In this document: piece by piece, positions 34,863 to 44,700 of the stretch
How positions within the stretch are numbered: the first letter of the stretch is position 1
Layout of the letters: each line of letters begins with the position of its first letter
From: Nostoc sp. FACHB-892
Lineage (GTDB): Bacteria; Cyanobacteriota; Cyanobacteriia; Cyanobacteriales; Nostocaceae
Assembly: GCF_014698795.1 (NCBI RefSeq)
Contig: NZ_JACJTR010000005.1
Span: forward strand, 62,001 to 126,000
Length of the DNA stretch: 64,000 nt
Direction of reading: 5' to 3'
The notes under the pieces: generated by a model
What the model saw: the letters and a program-made list of their open reading frames with translations, nothing else
What the model was told of the DNA's origin: nothing
Database searches by the model: none
Position numbers and translations under genes: made by a program

Positions 34863-35951
34863 ATGGAATTCAGTATCCTCTACTTTTCTGGCGATGGCTC
34901 AACAACCGAATCAGAAAAATATAAACTCTTGATAGAAACAGCTAAACTAGCCGATAAACATGGGTTTTCAGCAGTATGGACTCCCGAACGCCATTTTCAT
35001 CCTTTCGGGGGTTTGTATCCCAATCCATCGGTAATTAGTGCAGCTTTAGCAATGGTGACAGATAAAATTCAACTCAGATCAGGCAGTATTGTGATGCCAT
35101 TACAGCATCCTGTCAGAGTAGCTGAAGAATGGGCAGTAGTTGATAACTTATCCGGTGGTAGAGTTGGACTTTGTTTTGCACCTGGTTGGCACGCCGATGA
35201 TTTTCTATTACGTCCAGAAAATTATGCTGAACGTAAAGAAGTTATGTGGCGTGACATTGAAATTATGCAGAAACTTTGGCAGGGTGAAGCAATTGAGTTT
35301 GTTAACGGTTCAGGCAATAAAGTTGAGATAAAAACATTTCCTCGACCGATACAATCTCAAGTACCAATTTGGATTACTTGTCAAGCAGACGCTACATTTA
35401 TTGGTGCAGGTAAAATAGGCACTAATGTTTTAACCTCTTTGTTGTATGCCACTATTGATGATTTAGCTCAACAAATATCTCTTTATCGTCGTACTTTGGC
35501 TCAACATGGACATGATCCAAAAAGTTGCAAAGTGTCTTTGATGATGCATACTTATATAGGAGATAATGAACAATTAGTTAAGCAACAAGTAAAACAGCCT
35601 TTTTGCAATTATCTCAAAACTCATTTTGGCTTAGTTGAAAACTTAGCTAAACGTATCAACTTTCAATTTAATCCTGAAAATTTTACCGAAGAAGACCGAC
35701 AACAGCTTTTAGAGTTTGCTTTTGAGCGATATTTTCAACAAGGTAGAGTTTTAATCGGTACGCCAGAAAGCTGTCGTCAAACAATTGCAAAGCTTAAAGA
35801 AATTGGTGTAGATGAAATAGCTTGTCTGGTTGATTTTGGTCTATATTTTGATACAGTTATGACAAGCTTAAAGAAGCTAACAGACTTTCAGCAAAACTAT
35901 CAAATAAAAAAAGATACAAGTAAATATTCAACTTTAAGTTTATTTGGATGA
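34863..35951 (+). CDS. LLM class flavin-dependent monooxygenase, MupA/Atu3671 type
   Basis: This 362-residue luciferase-like TIM barrel has features of the MupA/Atu3671 subgroup, which is common as a stand-alone tailoring enzyme in PKS/NRPS clusters. Typical segments are the N-terminal LYFSGDGS, FSAVWTPERHFHPFGG, QLRSGSIVMPLQHPVRVAEE and GRVGLCFAPGWHADDF. These enzymes use FMNH2 and oxygen. Here it probably hydroxylates the carrier-bound intermediate around the PKS step, for example next to a carbonyl; this is inference from position. It ends 6 bp before the GTG start of the next NRPS gene. Confidence 0.87.
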   Translation: MEFSILYFSGDGSTTESEKYKLLIETAKLADKHGFSAVWTPERHFHPFGGLYPNPSVISAALAMVTDKIQLRSGSIVMPLQHPVRVAEEWAVVDNLSGGRVGLCFAPGWHADDFLLRPENYAERKEVMWRDIEIMQKLWQGEAIEFVNGSGNKVEIKTFPRPIQSQVPIWITCQADATFIGAGKIGTNVLTSLLYATIDDLAQQISLYRRTLAQHGHDPKSCKVSLMMHTYIGDNEQLVKQQVKQPFCNYLKTHFGLVENLAKRINFQFNPENFTEEDRQQLLEFAFERYFQQGRVLIGTPESCRQTIAKLKEIGVDEIACLVDFGLYFDTVMTSLKKLTDFQQNYQIKKDTSKYSTLSLFG

Positions 35952-35957
35952 TTAGCT

Positions 35958-38900
35958 GTGAAAGATATTAATGAAAGAATTGCCGCCTTATCTCCCGAAC
36001 AAAGAGCATTGTTTGAAATGCGGCTAAAAGAAAAAAACTTACAATTTAAAAAATCAACATCAATTACTAAAAGAACAGCATCAGATATTTTATATTTATC
36101 ATTAACTCAAGAGAGGTTGTGGCTGCTTCATCAGCTACAACCAGATACACCTTTATATAATGAATCTAGTTTATTGCGTCTTACGGGTGTTCTCAACACT
36201 CTAGCTTTAGAAAAAAGTATTAATGAAATTATTAAAAGACATGAAATTCTCCGCACTAGTTTTCAGATTGTAGATGAGCAAACCTTACAAGTTATTGCTC
36301 CCAACCTCGCATTTCCTCTAACAACTATAGAATTACCAATATACTCAGAAGCTAAAGTAAACCAAATTGTCACAGAAAAAGCTCGTCAACCTTTTGATTT
36401 GAGCCAAGTGCCACTGTTTCGAGGTACGCTAATTCATCTGAGTAAGCAAGAACATATTCTGCTACTTACTAAGCATCACATTATTTCTGATGGTTGGTCA
36501 TGGCAAATCTTTTTTCGAGAGTTAGCAGCACTATATCAAGGCTTCTGCCAAGATATTCCAGCAACATTGCTAGAATTACCAATTCAGTATGCAGACTTTG
36601 CACTGTGGCAAAGACAATATTTAAATGATAAATTGCATCAGTTGACATACTGGAAGCAGCAACTCAAAGATGCGCCGCCAATTCTCAACTTACCAACAGA
36701 TTATCCCCGCCCTGCACAACAAAGCTTCCAAGGTGCGCGTGCAACTATTGTAATACCGCAGGCGATCGCAGATGCACTTAAGTCTTTCAGTCAACAGGAA
36801 GGCGTTACCCTGTTCATGGTATTGCTAGCAGCGTTTAAAACCTTGCTTTACCGTTATACAGGACAGACAGATTTATTAGTTGGAACTCCCGTTGCAAACC
36901 GTACTCACAGCGAAATTGAAAATTTGCTCGGATGCTTTGTTAACACTTTAGTTCTCCGAAGTGATTTATCTGGAGAACCAAGTTTTAGAGAGTTGGTGAA
37001 ACGTTTACGTGACACAGCCTTAGCTGCTTACACTCATCAAGATTTTCCCTTTGAGGAGCTAGTTAAAGAACTACAACCGGAACGGACATTAAGCCATACT
37101 CCCCTGTTTCAGGTGATGTTCGTCTTCCAAGATGCGCCAATGTTAGCCCTACAACTGCCGAATTTAACCTTGGCTCCTTTAATGGTAGACAACGGGACTG
37201 CTAAGTTTGATTTGACTTTGTATGTGGAAGATACCAAGCAAGGGCTAATCGGATTTTTGGAATATAACAGCGAGTTGTTCCATGCTGACACCATTAACAG
37301 GATGGTGGGACATTTTCATACTTTATTAGAGAGTATAGTTGCTAATTGCGATAGCTTCCAGCGGGGCGAAGCACATCGCTCTATTTCTAAATTGCCATTA
37401 TTAACACCCACTGAGCAACATCAATTATTAGTAGAATTTAATCAAAATACTTTAGAAATTTCTCATAGCCAGCTTGAACTATGCCTACATCATTTAATTG
37501 AGGCACAAGTTGAAAAGACACCTGATGCTATAGCAGTAGTCTTTACAGATGAAAAAGTTACATATAAAGAATTGAATAATCGCGCCAATCAATTAGCGCA
37601 TTATTTACAGCTATTAGGAGTTAAAGCAGAGGAACGCGTTTGCATTTGTCTAGAACGCTCCATAGAAATGATAGTGGGACTGTTGGGGATATTAAAAGCT
37701 GGTGGAACTTATGTTCCAGTAGATCCTAATTATCCTCTAGAGCGTTTAGCTTTCCTTTTAGAAGATTCTCAAGCACCACTATTATTAACACAGCAAAAAA
37801 TATTAACCAAACTGCCAACATATCAAGGTCAAGTTGTCTGTTTAGATACTGATTGGAAAAACATAGCTCAACACAGCAAAGATAACCCGAATACCAAAAT
37901 TACACCTGATAATTTGGCTTACATCATTTACACCTCTGGTTCTACAGGAAAACCAAAAGGAGTACAAATTTTCCATCGAGGAGTTGTTAACTTCCTCACC
38001 TCCATGAGCCAAATTCCTGGCATTAAGCAAGAAGATGTTTTACTGGCAGTTACCACTATTTCCTTCGATATTGCAGGGCTGGAATTATATTTACCACTAA
38101 TAGTAGGAGCTAGGGTTGTGTTGGTAAGCCGTGAATTTGCCTCGGATGCAACCCAATTATTAAAAATACTAGAGCAAAGTGATGTGACTGTCATGCAAGC
38201 AACACCTGCGACTTGGCAAATGCTATTAGCAGTAGGCTGGCAAGGCAATCAACAACTCAAAATTTTCTGTGGTGGAGAGGCAATGTCTAGCGACTTAGCG
38301 AATCAACTACTCAGAAGCAATCGCTCTATTTGGAATATGTATGGGCCTACAGAGACAACCATCTGGTCTATGGTGTATCAGGTAGAGTCCGGCAGTACTT
38401 CTATACCCATTGGTCGCCCCATTGCCAACACCCAAATTTATTTGTTAGATTCCCATTTACAACCAGTACCTATTGGCATTTCTGGAGAATTGCATATTGG
38501 TGGGGTTGGAGTAGCTAGAGGATATTTAAATCGCCCAGATTTGACAGATGAAAAATTCATTCCTAATCCTTTTAGTGAAGAACAAGAAAGTCGCCTTTAT
38601 AAAACAGGAGATTTAGCTCGATATTTATTCGATGGCAATATTGAGTATTTAGGGCGAATAGACCATCAAGTAAAAATTCGAGGTTTTCGGATTGAATTAG
38701 GAGAGATTGAAACAGTATTTTGTCAACATCCTGCTGTACGGGAAACCGTTATTCTTGTGCATGAAAATCAATCTCTTGTAGCTTATATAGTTTTTCATCA
38801 AAAAGCTAAAACTTCTATTAACGAACTACGAAGTTATTTACAGCAACACTTGCCAGAATACATGATTCCTTCTGCCTTTGTGCTGCTAGATAGTTTACCG

Positions 38901-40694
38901 TTAACACCTAATGGCAAAGTAGACCGTAGGGCATTACCAGCACCAGAACAAAGCCGCCCTGAACTAGAACAAACTTTTGTTGCTTCACGCAACCCAATTG
39001 AGGAAATGCTGACAGGAATTTGGGTAAAAATCCTGGGAATAGAACAAGTAGGCATTCACGACAACTTTTTTGAATTAGGTGGGCATTCTTTATTAGCTAC
39101 TCAGGTAATTTCCCAAGTACGAAAAGCTTTTGGGGTAGAAATACCGCTACGTTACTTATTTGCATCACCTACAGTAGCTGAACTTGCCAAAAATATAGAG
39201 ATGGCAATGAAGGCTAAACCTGAATTAAATTTAGTCCCTTCTGTAGAACCTGCTGACCGAAATCAAGAATTGCCACTGTCTTTTTCTCAACAAAGATTGT
39301 GGTTCCTCCATCAATTAGACCCAGACTCAACAGCCTACAATGGCTTTGACTTAGTGCAACTACAAGGGGCACTGAATGTAACAGCACTGGAAGAAAGCAT
39401 TAACGAAATTGTCCGGCGACATGAAGTTTTACGGACGTGCTTTGCAACTGTTGAGGGACGACCAATTCAGAAGATTATTTCCGAATTAAGAATACCTCTA
39501 TTAGTCGTAGATTTACAGCATTTAGAAACAATTGAAAGAGAACAAGAATTGCAAAGGTTAGAGGCAAAAAATGCCCAGCAGCCATTTGATTTGACACAAG
39601 CACCGTTATTACGGTTGGTGCTTTTGCGCCTCACTCCAGAAGAACACATCTTGTTCGTGACAATACACCATATTATCTCTGATGCTTGGTCAGGAGGAGT
39701 GTTTATCCGTGAGGTTTCAGCACTTTATGAAGCATTTTCAAATAACAAACCTTCTCTGCTACCAGAGTTACCAATTCAATATGCTGATTATGCAGTATGG
39801 CAACAGCAATGGTTACAAGGAGAAAGGCTTGATATCCAATTAACTTATTGGAAGCAACAGTTAGAAAATGCGAAGACAATCTTAGAATTACCCACAGATA
39901 AACCGCGTACTCAACTGCAAACTTCTTTAGGACAAAAACATTACTTCACCCTTTCTTCTACATTATCCAATAATCTCAAATCTCTTAGCCGACAAGAAGG
40001 TGTCACTTTATTTATGACACTGCTGGCAGCTTTCAACATCTTGCTTTACCATTATACAGAGCAAAAAGATATCCTTGTAGGTTCTCCAATTGCTAACCGT
40101 AACCGCAGCGAATTAGAAGGATTAATTGGCTTTTTTGTCAACACTTTGGTATTACGTACTAATCTTTCTCATAACCCCAGCTTTAAAGAGTTATTGCAAC
40201 AGGTAAGAGAAACAGCTTTGGGAGCTTATGCACACCAAGATTTACCATTTGAGAAGTTAGTAGCAGAACTACAACTAGAACGCACTTTAAATCATTCACC
40301 GTTATTTCAAGTATGGTTTGTTCTCCAAAATGCTCCTAAATCAAATCTAGAAATAGAAGGGCTAAATCTCAGCATTTTAGAAGGTGATAGTGGCACAGTT
40401 CGTCATGATTTGAAGCTACAATTAACAGAAACACCAGAAGGAATGCAAGGTTTCTTTGAGTATAAAAGCGATTTATTTCATGCTACTACGATTGCACGCA
40501 TGGCAGTTATTTTAGAAACATTACTAACAACTGTTGTGGAACAACCTGATATTCTACTTGACCAACTAGTAGAACTATTGCATGAAACAGAAAAACAACA
40601 ACAAGTTCGCCAACATCAAGAATTACAACAAGCCCGGATTCAGAAGTTAGGCAAAGTAGAACGCAAGGCGATTACTGGGAAAAATCAACCATAA
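35958..40694 (+). CDS. NRPS: C-A-PCP-C (Gly-like module plus terminal C domain)
   Basis: The 1578-residue protein uses a GTG start (35958) because no in-frame ATG precedes the C domain. It contains condensation domain 1 (HHIISDG near 172), an adenylation domain (about 480-1000), a PCP (GGHS, S1044) and a second condensation domain (about 1105-1535) with HHIISDA at H1237-H1238. The A-domain code read by eye is DILQFGMIW plus Lys, close to the glycine code DILQLGxIW. The last C domain has no A domain after it. It should couple the Gly-PCP chain to the Asp loaded on the next NRPS, whose first domain is a non-catalytic Interface domain. The C-terminal tail is Gln/Lys-rich and may dock to that protein. 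An in-frame palindromic repeat lies at 37348-37379. Confidence 0.88.
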   Translation: MKDINERIAALSPEQRALFEMRLKEKNLQFKKSTSITKRTASDILYLSLTQERLWLLHQLQPDTPLYNESSLLRLTGVLNTLALEKSINEIIKRHEILRTSFQIVDEQTLQVIAPNLAFPLTTIELPIYSEAKVNQIVTEKARQPFDLSQVPLFRGTLIHLSKQEHILLLTKHHIISDGWSWQIFFRELAALYQGFCQDIPATLLELPIQYADFALWQRQYLNDKLHQLTYWKQQLKDAPPILNLPTDYPRPAQQSFQGARATIVIPQAIADALKSFSQQEGVTLFMVLLAAFKTLLYRYTGQTDLLVGTPVANRTHSEIENLLGCFVNTLVLRSDLSGEPSFRELVKRLRDTALAAYTHQDFPFEELVKELQPERTLSHTPLFQVMFVFQDAPMLALQLPNLTLAPLMVDNGTAKFDLTLYVEDTKQGLIGFLEYNSELFHADTINRMVGHFHTLLESIVANCDSFQRGEAHRSISKLPLLTPTEQHQLLVEFNQNTLEISHSQLELCLHHLIEAQVEKTPDAIAVVFTDEKVTYKELNNRANQLAHYLQLLGVKAEERVCICLERSIEMIVGLLGILKAGGTYVPVDPNYPLERLAFLLEDSQAPLLLTQQKILTKLPTYQGQVVCLDTDWKNIAQHSKDNPNTKITPDNLAYIIYTSGSTGKPKGVQIFHRGVVNFLTSMSQIPGIKQEDVLLAVTTISFDIAGLELYLPLIVGARVVLVSREFASDATQLLKILEQSDVTVMQATPATWQMLLAVGWQGNQQLKIFCGGEAMSSDLANQLLRSNRSIWNMYGPTETTIWSMVYQVESGSTSIPIGRPIANTQIYLLDSHLQPVPIGISGELHIGGVGVARGYLNRPDLTDEKFIPNPFSEEQESRLYKTGDLARYLFDGNIEYLGRIDHQVKIRGFRIELGEIETVFCQHPAVRETVILVHENQSLVAYIVFHQKAKTSINELRSYLQQHLPEYMIPSAFVLLDSLPLTPNGKVDRRALPAPEQSRPELEQTFVASRNPIEEMLTGIWVKILGIEQVGIHDNFFELGGHSLLATQVISQVRKAFGVEIPLRYLFASPTVAELAKNIEMAMKAKPELNLVPSVEPADRNQELPLSFSQQRLWFLHQLDPDSTAYNGFDLVQLQGALNVTALEESINEIVRRHEVLRTCFATVEGRPIQKIISELRIPLLVVDLQHLETIEREQELQRLEAKNAQQPFDLTQAPLLRLVLLRLTPEEHILFVTIHHIISDAWSGGVFIREVSALYEAFSNNKPSLLPELPIQYADYAVWQQQWLQGERLDIQLTYWKQQLENAKTILELPTDKPRTQLQTSLGQKHYFTLSSTLSNNLKSLSRQEGVTLFMTLLAAFNILLYHYTEQKDILVGSPIANRNRSELEGLIGFFVNTLVLRTNLSHNPSFKELLQQVRETALGAYAHQDLPFEKLVAELQLERTLNHSPLFQVWFVLQNAPKSNLEIEGLNLSILEGDSGTVRHDLKLQLTETPEGMQGFFEYKSDLFHATTIARMAVILETLLTTVVEQPDILLDQLVELLHETEKQQQVRQHQELQQARIQKLGKVERKAITGKNQP
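37348..37379 (+). repeat. in-frame palindromic repeat between C and A domains
   Basis: The repeat is bounded by GCGAT and ATCGC with inner CTTC/GAAG complementarity. It encodes CDSFQRGEAHRS where paralogous modules have only PQQR, so about 8 residues were added in frame in the C-A linker. Confidence 0.65.
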
Positions 40695-40708
40695 TTAGAT
40701 ATAGAAAA

Positions 40709-41719
40709 ATGAATCTAAGAACATTCAAAAGAAAATCAATTACAGTCTCTTCAGAAAACTTAGTCAAAACTAATTTTTTAGAACCTGAACAACAGCTACC
40801 TCTCGTTATTCAACCTGCTGTGGATGGCGTTAATTTAGTCAATTGGGCAAGTAACAACCGTGACTGGATAGAGAGACAATTAATTCAATATGGAGGTTTA
40901 CTTTTTCGCAATTTTCCAGTTAATACTCATAGCGAATTTGCTAATTTCATGCAGGCTGTAGCCGGAGAATTAATCGAATATTCTTATCGTTCTACTCCGC
41001 GTAGCCAAGTTGATGGTAAGATATACACATCAACAGAATATCCGCCTGATCAAGCAATCCCTCTACATAACGAAATGGCCTATTCTCTTAATTGGCCAAT
41101 GAAAATTGCCTTCTTTTGTGTAAAGGCAGCAGAGCAAGGTGGAGAAACACCAATTGCTGATAGCCGTAAAATATTTCAACGAATAGATCCAAAAATCAAA
41201 GAGCAATTTATTCAAAAAAAGATTATGTATGTCCGTAATTACGGACAAGGGATTGATTTATCTTGGGAAACTGTATTTCAAACTAACGATAAAGCAGAAG
41301 TCGAAGCATATTGTCAATCTGTCGGTATTGATTTTACATGGTTAGACGGAAATAAACTGAGAACCAGCCAAGTTTGTCAAGCCGTTGCTACCCATCCTCA
41401 AACTGGTGATTCAATTTGGTTTAATCAAGCGCATTTATTTCATATCTCAAGCTTAAAAGCAGAAGTCCGTCAATCTTTGCTTGCTATACTAAATGCTGAG
41501 GAATTACCACGTAACGCTTATTATGGAGATGGTTCAGAAATCGAATCTTCAGTATTAGAAGAAATTCAAAAAATTTATGAGCAAGAAATAGTAACATTCT
41601 CTTGGCAAGAAGGGGATATTTTACTGCTAGATAATATGCTAGCTGCTCATGGACGTAAGCCATTTATAGGCGCGAGAAAAGTTTTGGTAGGTATGGCGGA
41701 ACCTTATATAGGTCAATAA
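40709..41719 (+). CDS. TauD/SyrP-like Fe(II)/2-oxoglutarate hydroxylase, probable aspartyl beta-hydroxylase
   Basis: This 336-residue non-heme iron dioxygenase has the metal triad HNE (H120 and E122) and the distal His in DNMLAAHGR (H314). It resembles the TauD/clavaminate synthase group that includes SyrP, which hydroxylates PCP-bound aspartate at the beta-carbon. It stands between a terminal C domain and an NRPS beginning with an Interface domain and carrying an Asp-code A domain, the expected arrangement for a stand-alone beta-hydroxylase recruited by that domain. The product would be beta-hydroxyaspartate, a bidentate iron ligand. Assignment of the residue hydroxylated is inference. Confidence 0.86.
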   Translation: MNLRTFKRKSITVSSENLVKTNFLEPEQQLPLVIQPAVDGVNLVNWASNNRDWIERQLIQYGGLLFRNFPVNTHSEFANFMQAVAGELIEYSYRSTPRSQVDGKIYTSTEYPPDQAIPLHNEMAYSLNWPMKIAFFCVKAAEQGGETPIADSRKIFQRIDPKIKEQFIQKKIMYVRNYGQGIDLSWETVFQTNDKAEVEAYCQSVGIDFTWLDGNKLRTSQVCQAVATHPQTGDSIWFNQAHLFHISSLKAEVRQSLLAILNAEELPRNAYYGDGSEIESSVLEEIQKIYEQEIVTFSWQEGDILLLDNMLAAHGRKPFIGARKVLVGMAEPYIGQ

Positions 41720-41749
41720 TTAAAATATATTTAAGTACATCGAATAATT

Positions 41750-44700
41750 ATGCAAGCTCTATCAATAGAAGGCTTTCAAATTTCACCTCAGCAAAAACGC
41801 TTATGGTTATTACAGCAAGAAACGAACCATCAGCCATATCGAGTTCAGTGTGCAGTTTTAGTAGAGGGAAATATTGAACATTCAATTTTAGAAAAAGCCA
41901 TACATAATGTTTGGGCTAAATATGAAATTTTACGTACTAGCTTTCCTACATTGGCGGGAATGGCAGTTCCTTTACAAGTGATTGGAGAGGAAATATCTAT
42001 AAAATTTAACTATTATGATTGGCAGAATTTAGATACAGAAACACAACAAACAAATATAGATGCATTATTTCAAGACTATAATAAATTAGATTTTGATTTA
42101 AAAGAAGGTTTTACTAGCCAGATTGATGTAATTAACAAATCTGAAAATCAATACCTTTTACTTGTAGTAATCTCAACAATTTGTGCAGATAGAATATCCC
42201 TGCATCATCTTTTGCATGATATTAGCGTCACTTATGATACTTATTTGCAGGAATATAAGCTAGAAGATACACCTTTACAATATGCAGATATTGCTGCTTG
42301 GCAAAATGAATTATTAAGTGGAGAAGAACTGGAAATAGCAAAAGAGTATTGGCTCAATCAAAAAGTGTCTAATTCTCTTATCAATAAATTACCAAACGAA
42401 AAAAAAATTAATCAAAAGCCAGGATTTGAACCTAAAGTTATCAAGATTAACTTTGATTCTGCTATCACAAATAATATTGCAGCGATCGCACAAAAACAAA
42501 CTGTAGATATCTCGACAGTTTTAATGGCTTGCTGGCAAATTCTCCTATGGCGTTTGAATAACAAATCTGAAGCTGTTTTAGCTTGGTGTTGTGATGGGAG
42601 AAATTACCAAGAATTACAGCCAGCAGTTGGTTTGTTAGCTAAATATTTACCAATCCATATTCAACTACAAGAAGGTTATATACTTTCTGATATATTAAAG
42701 CAGTTAGATGAACACTTAAATAAAGTTGTTCAATGGCAAGACCTTTTTAATGCGGAAGATTTTTTCACTGAGACTAAAGATAGCCAAGAATCATCTTTTT
42801 TACCTTTCGCTTTTGAATTTGTATCCCAACCTAATAAATATTTTGCTACTGGCGTATCTTTCGCTATTCAAGAAATCTATAGCTGTATTGAACGCTTCAA
42901 GGTGAAATTATTATGCTGGCAACAAGCTGATTCACTAACAGCAGAATTATATTATGATGCTAACTTATTTGAGCAAGAAGATATTGAACGTTTAGCGGCA
43001 CAATTTCAAACTTTGTTAAGCAGTGCAATTAATAATCCAGAAATTGCAATCGCACAACTAGAAATCCTCTCCCCACAAGAACGCCAGCAACTCGTAGACG
43101 AATTTAACAATACTAAAACTGCTCCTTCTCCATACCAGTGCATTCATCACTGGATTGAAGCACAGGCTAACAGCACACCAAATAATATTGCAGTTGTTTT
43201 TGGCAATCAACATTTGACTTATAAAGAACTAAATGCCAAGGCTAACAACTTAGCTAATCATTTAGCATCATTAGGAGTCAAACCAGAAACTGTTGTCGCA
43301 CTTTGCGTTGAACGTTCCTTGGATATGATAGTTGGTATCCTTGGCATTCTCAAAGCAGGTGCAGCCTACTTACCTCTGGAACCTTCTTTACCCGAAGCAG
43401 CATTAGCCTTCAGATTGCAAGATGCTCAAGTATCTGTGTTGTTAACTCAAAAGCACCTTGGGGAAACAATGAATTTTCAGGCGCAGGTAGTTTGTATTGA
43501 TGCAGATATCAATGATGCGCCTCAAAACAACATTCTCAAGCCTGCTACGCCAGAAAACCTGGCTTATGTAATCTACACCTCTGGTTCAACAGGTAAACCT
43601 AAAGGAGTTGCAGTTGAACATCGACAAATAGTCAATTATGTTAACGGTATATTAGAAAAACTCGAATTACCAGTTGCTTCCAGTTTTGCCACTGTTTCTA
43701 CCTTCACCGCAGACTTAGGTAACACAGCAATTTTCTCAGCGTTGTGTACAGGTGGATGCTTGCATATTATTGCAGAGGAATGTGCTACTGATCCAGTTGC
43801 ATTTGCCGAATATTGCGATCGCAATACCATAGACTCTTTAAAGATAGTTCCTTCACACCTATCTGCTTTATTATCAAGTTCTCACGCCGAAAAACTTCTA
43901 CCACGTCAGCGCCTCATTCTTGGTGGTGAAGCCGCAACCTGGGATTTGATTAAGCGGGTACGTGAATTAGCACCAGAATGCAAAATTCTTAACCACTACG
44001 GCCCAACAGAAACTACCGTTGGTGTACTCACCTATCCGGTAGAAGAAATTTGTACTGATACGCCATCAACTACAATTCCTCTCGGTCGTCCTTTAGCCAA
44101 TACCCAAATCTATTTACTAGATAACTATTGCCAACCTGTACCCTTGGGTGTCACAGGAGAAATCTATATAGGTGGTGATAATGTAGCTAGAGGTTATATA
44201 AATCAACCAGAACTAACTAACGAGCGATTTATTCCTAATCCATTCAGTAGTGAACCTGACGCAAGACTCTATAAAACTGGGGATTTAGGACGCTATCAAT
44301 CTGATGGTAACTTAGAATTTTTGGGTCGAATTGATGACCAAGTAAAATTACATGGCTATCGAATCGAACTAGGAGAAATTGAAGCCGTACTTCGTCAATA
44401 TTCGCAAGTACGAGAAGTAGTTGTAGTTGCAAAAGAAGCTTATCCAGGAAAAAAGCAGCTTGTAGCTTATATCGTTGGTCAAGAACATTTAAAATCTGCC
44501 CAATTGCGCGATTTTATCCAGCAAAAGCTGCCTGATTATATGATGCCTTCACAATTTGTATTTTTGAAAGCTTTACCGCTAACAGCGAATGGAAAAATCG
44601 ACAAAAAATCTCTACCAGCACCAGATTCAGTTAAATCAGAATTGCAAGCTGCTTTTGTTGCACCGCGTACTCCAGTAGAAATTGCTTTAGCCAAAATTTG

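Noticed and set aside
41750-43080. Treating the first domain of the Asp NRPS as a broken pseudogene-like C domain
   Set aside because: The same loss of both His occurs independently in the 60711 protein, always next to Asp/Asn-type A domains, which fits a functional Interface domain.
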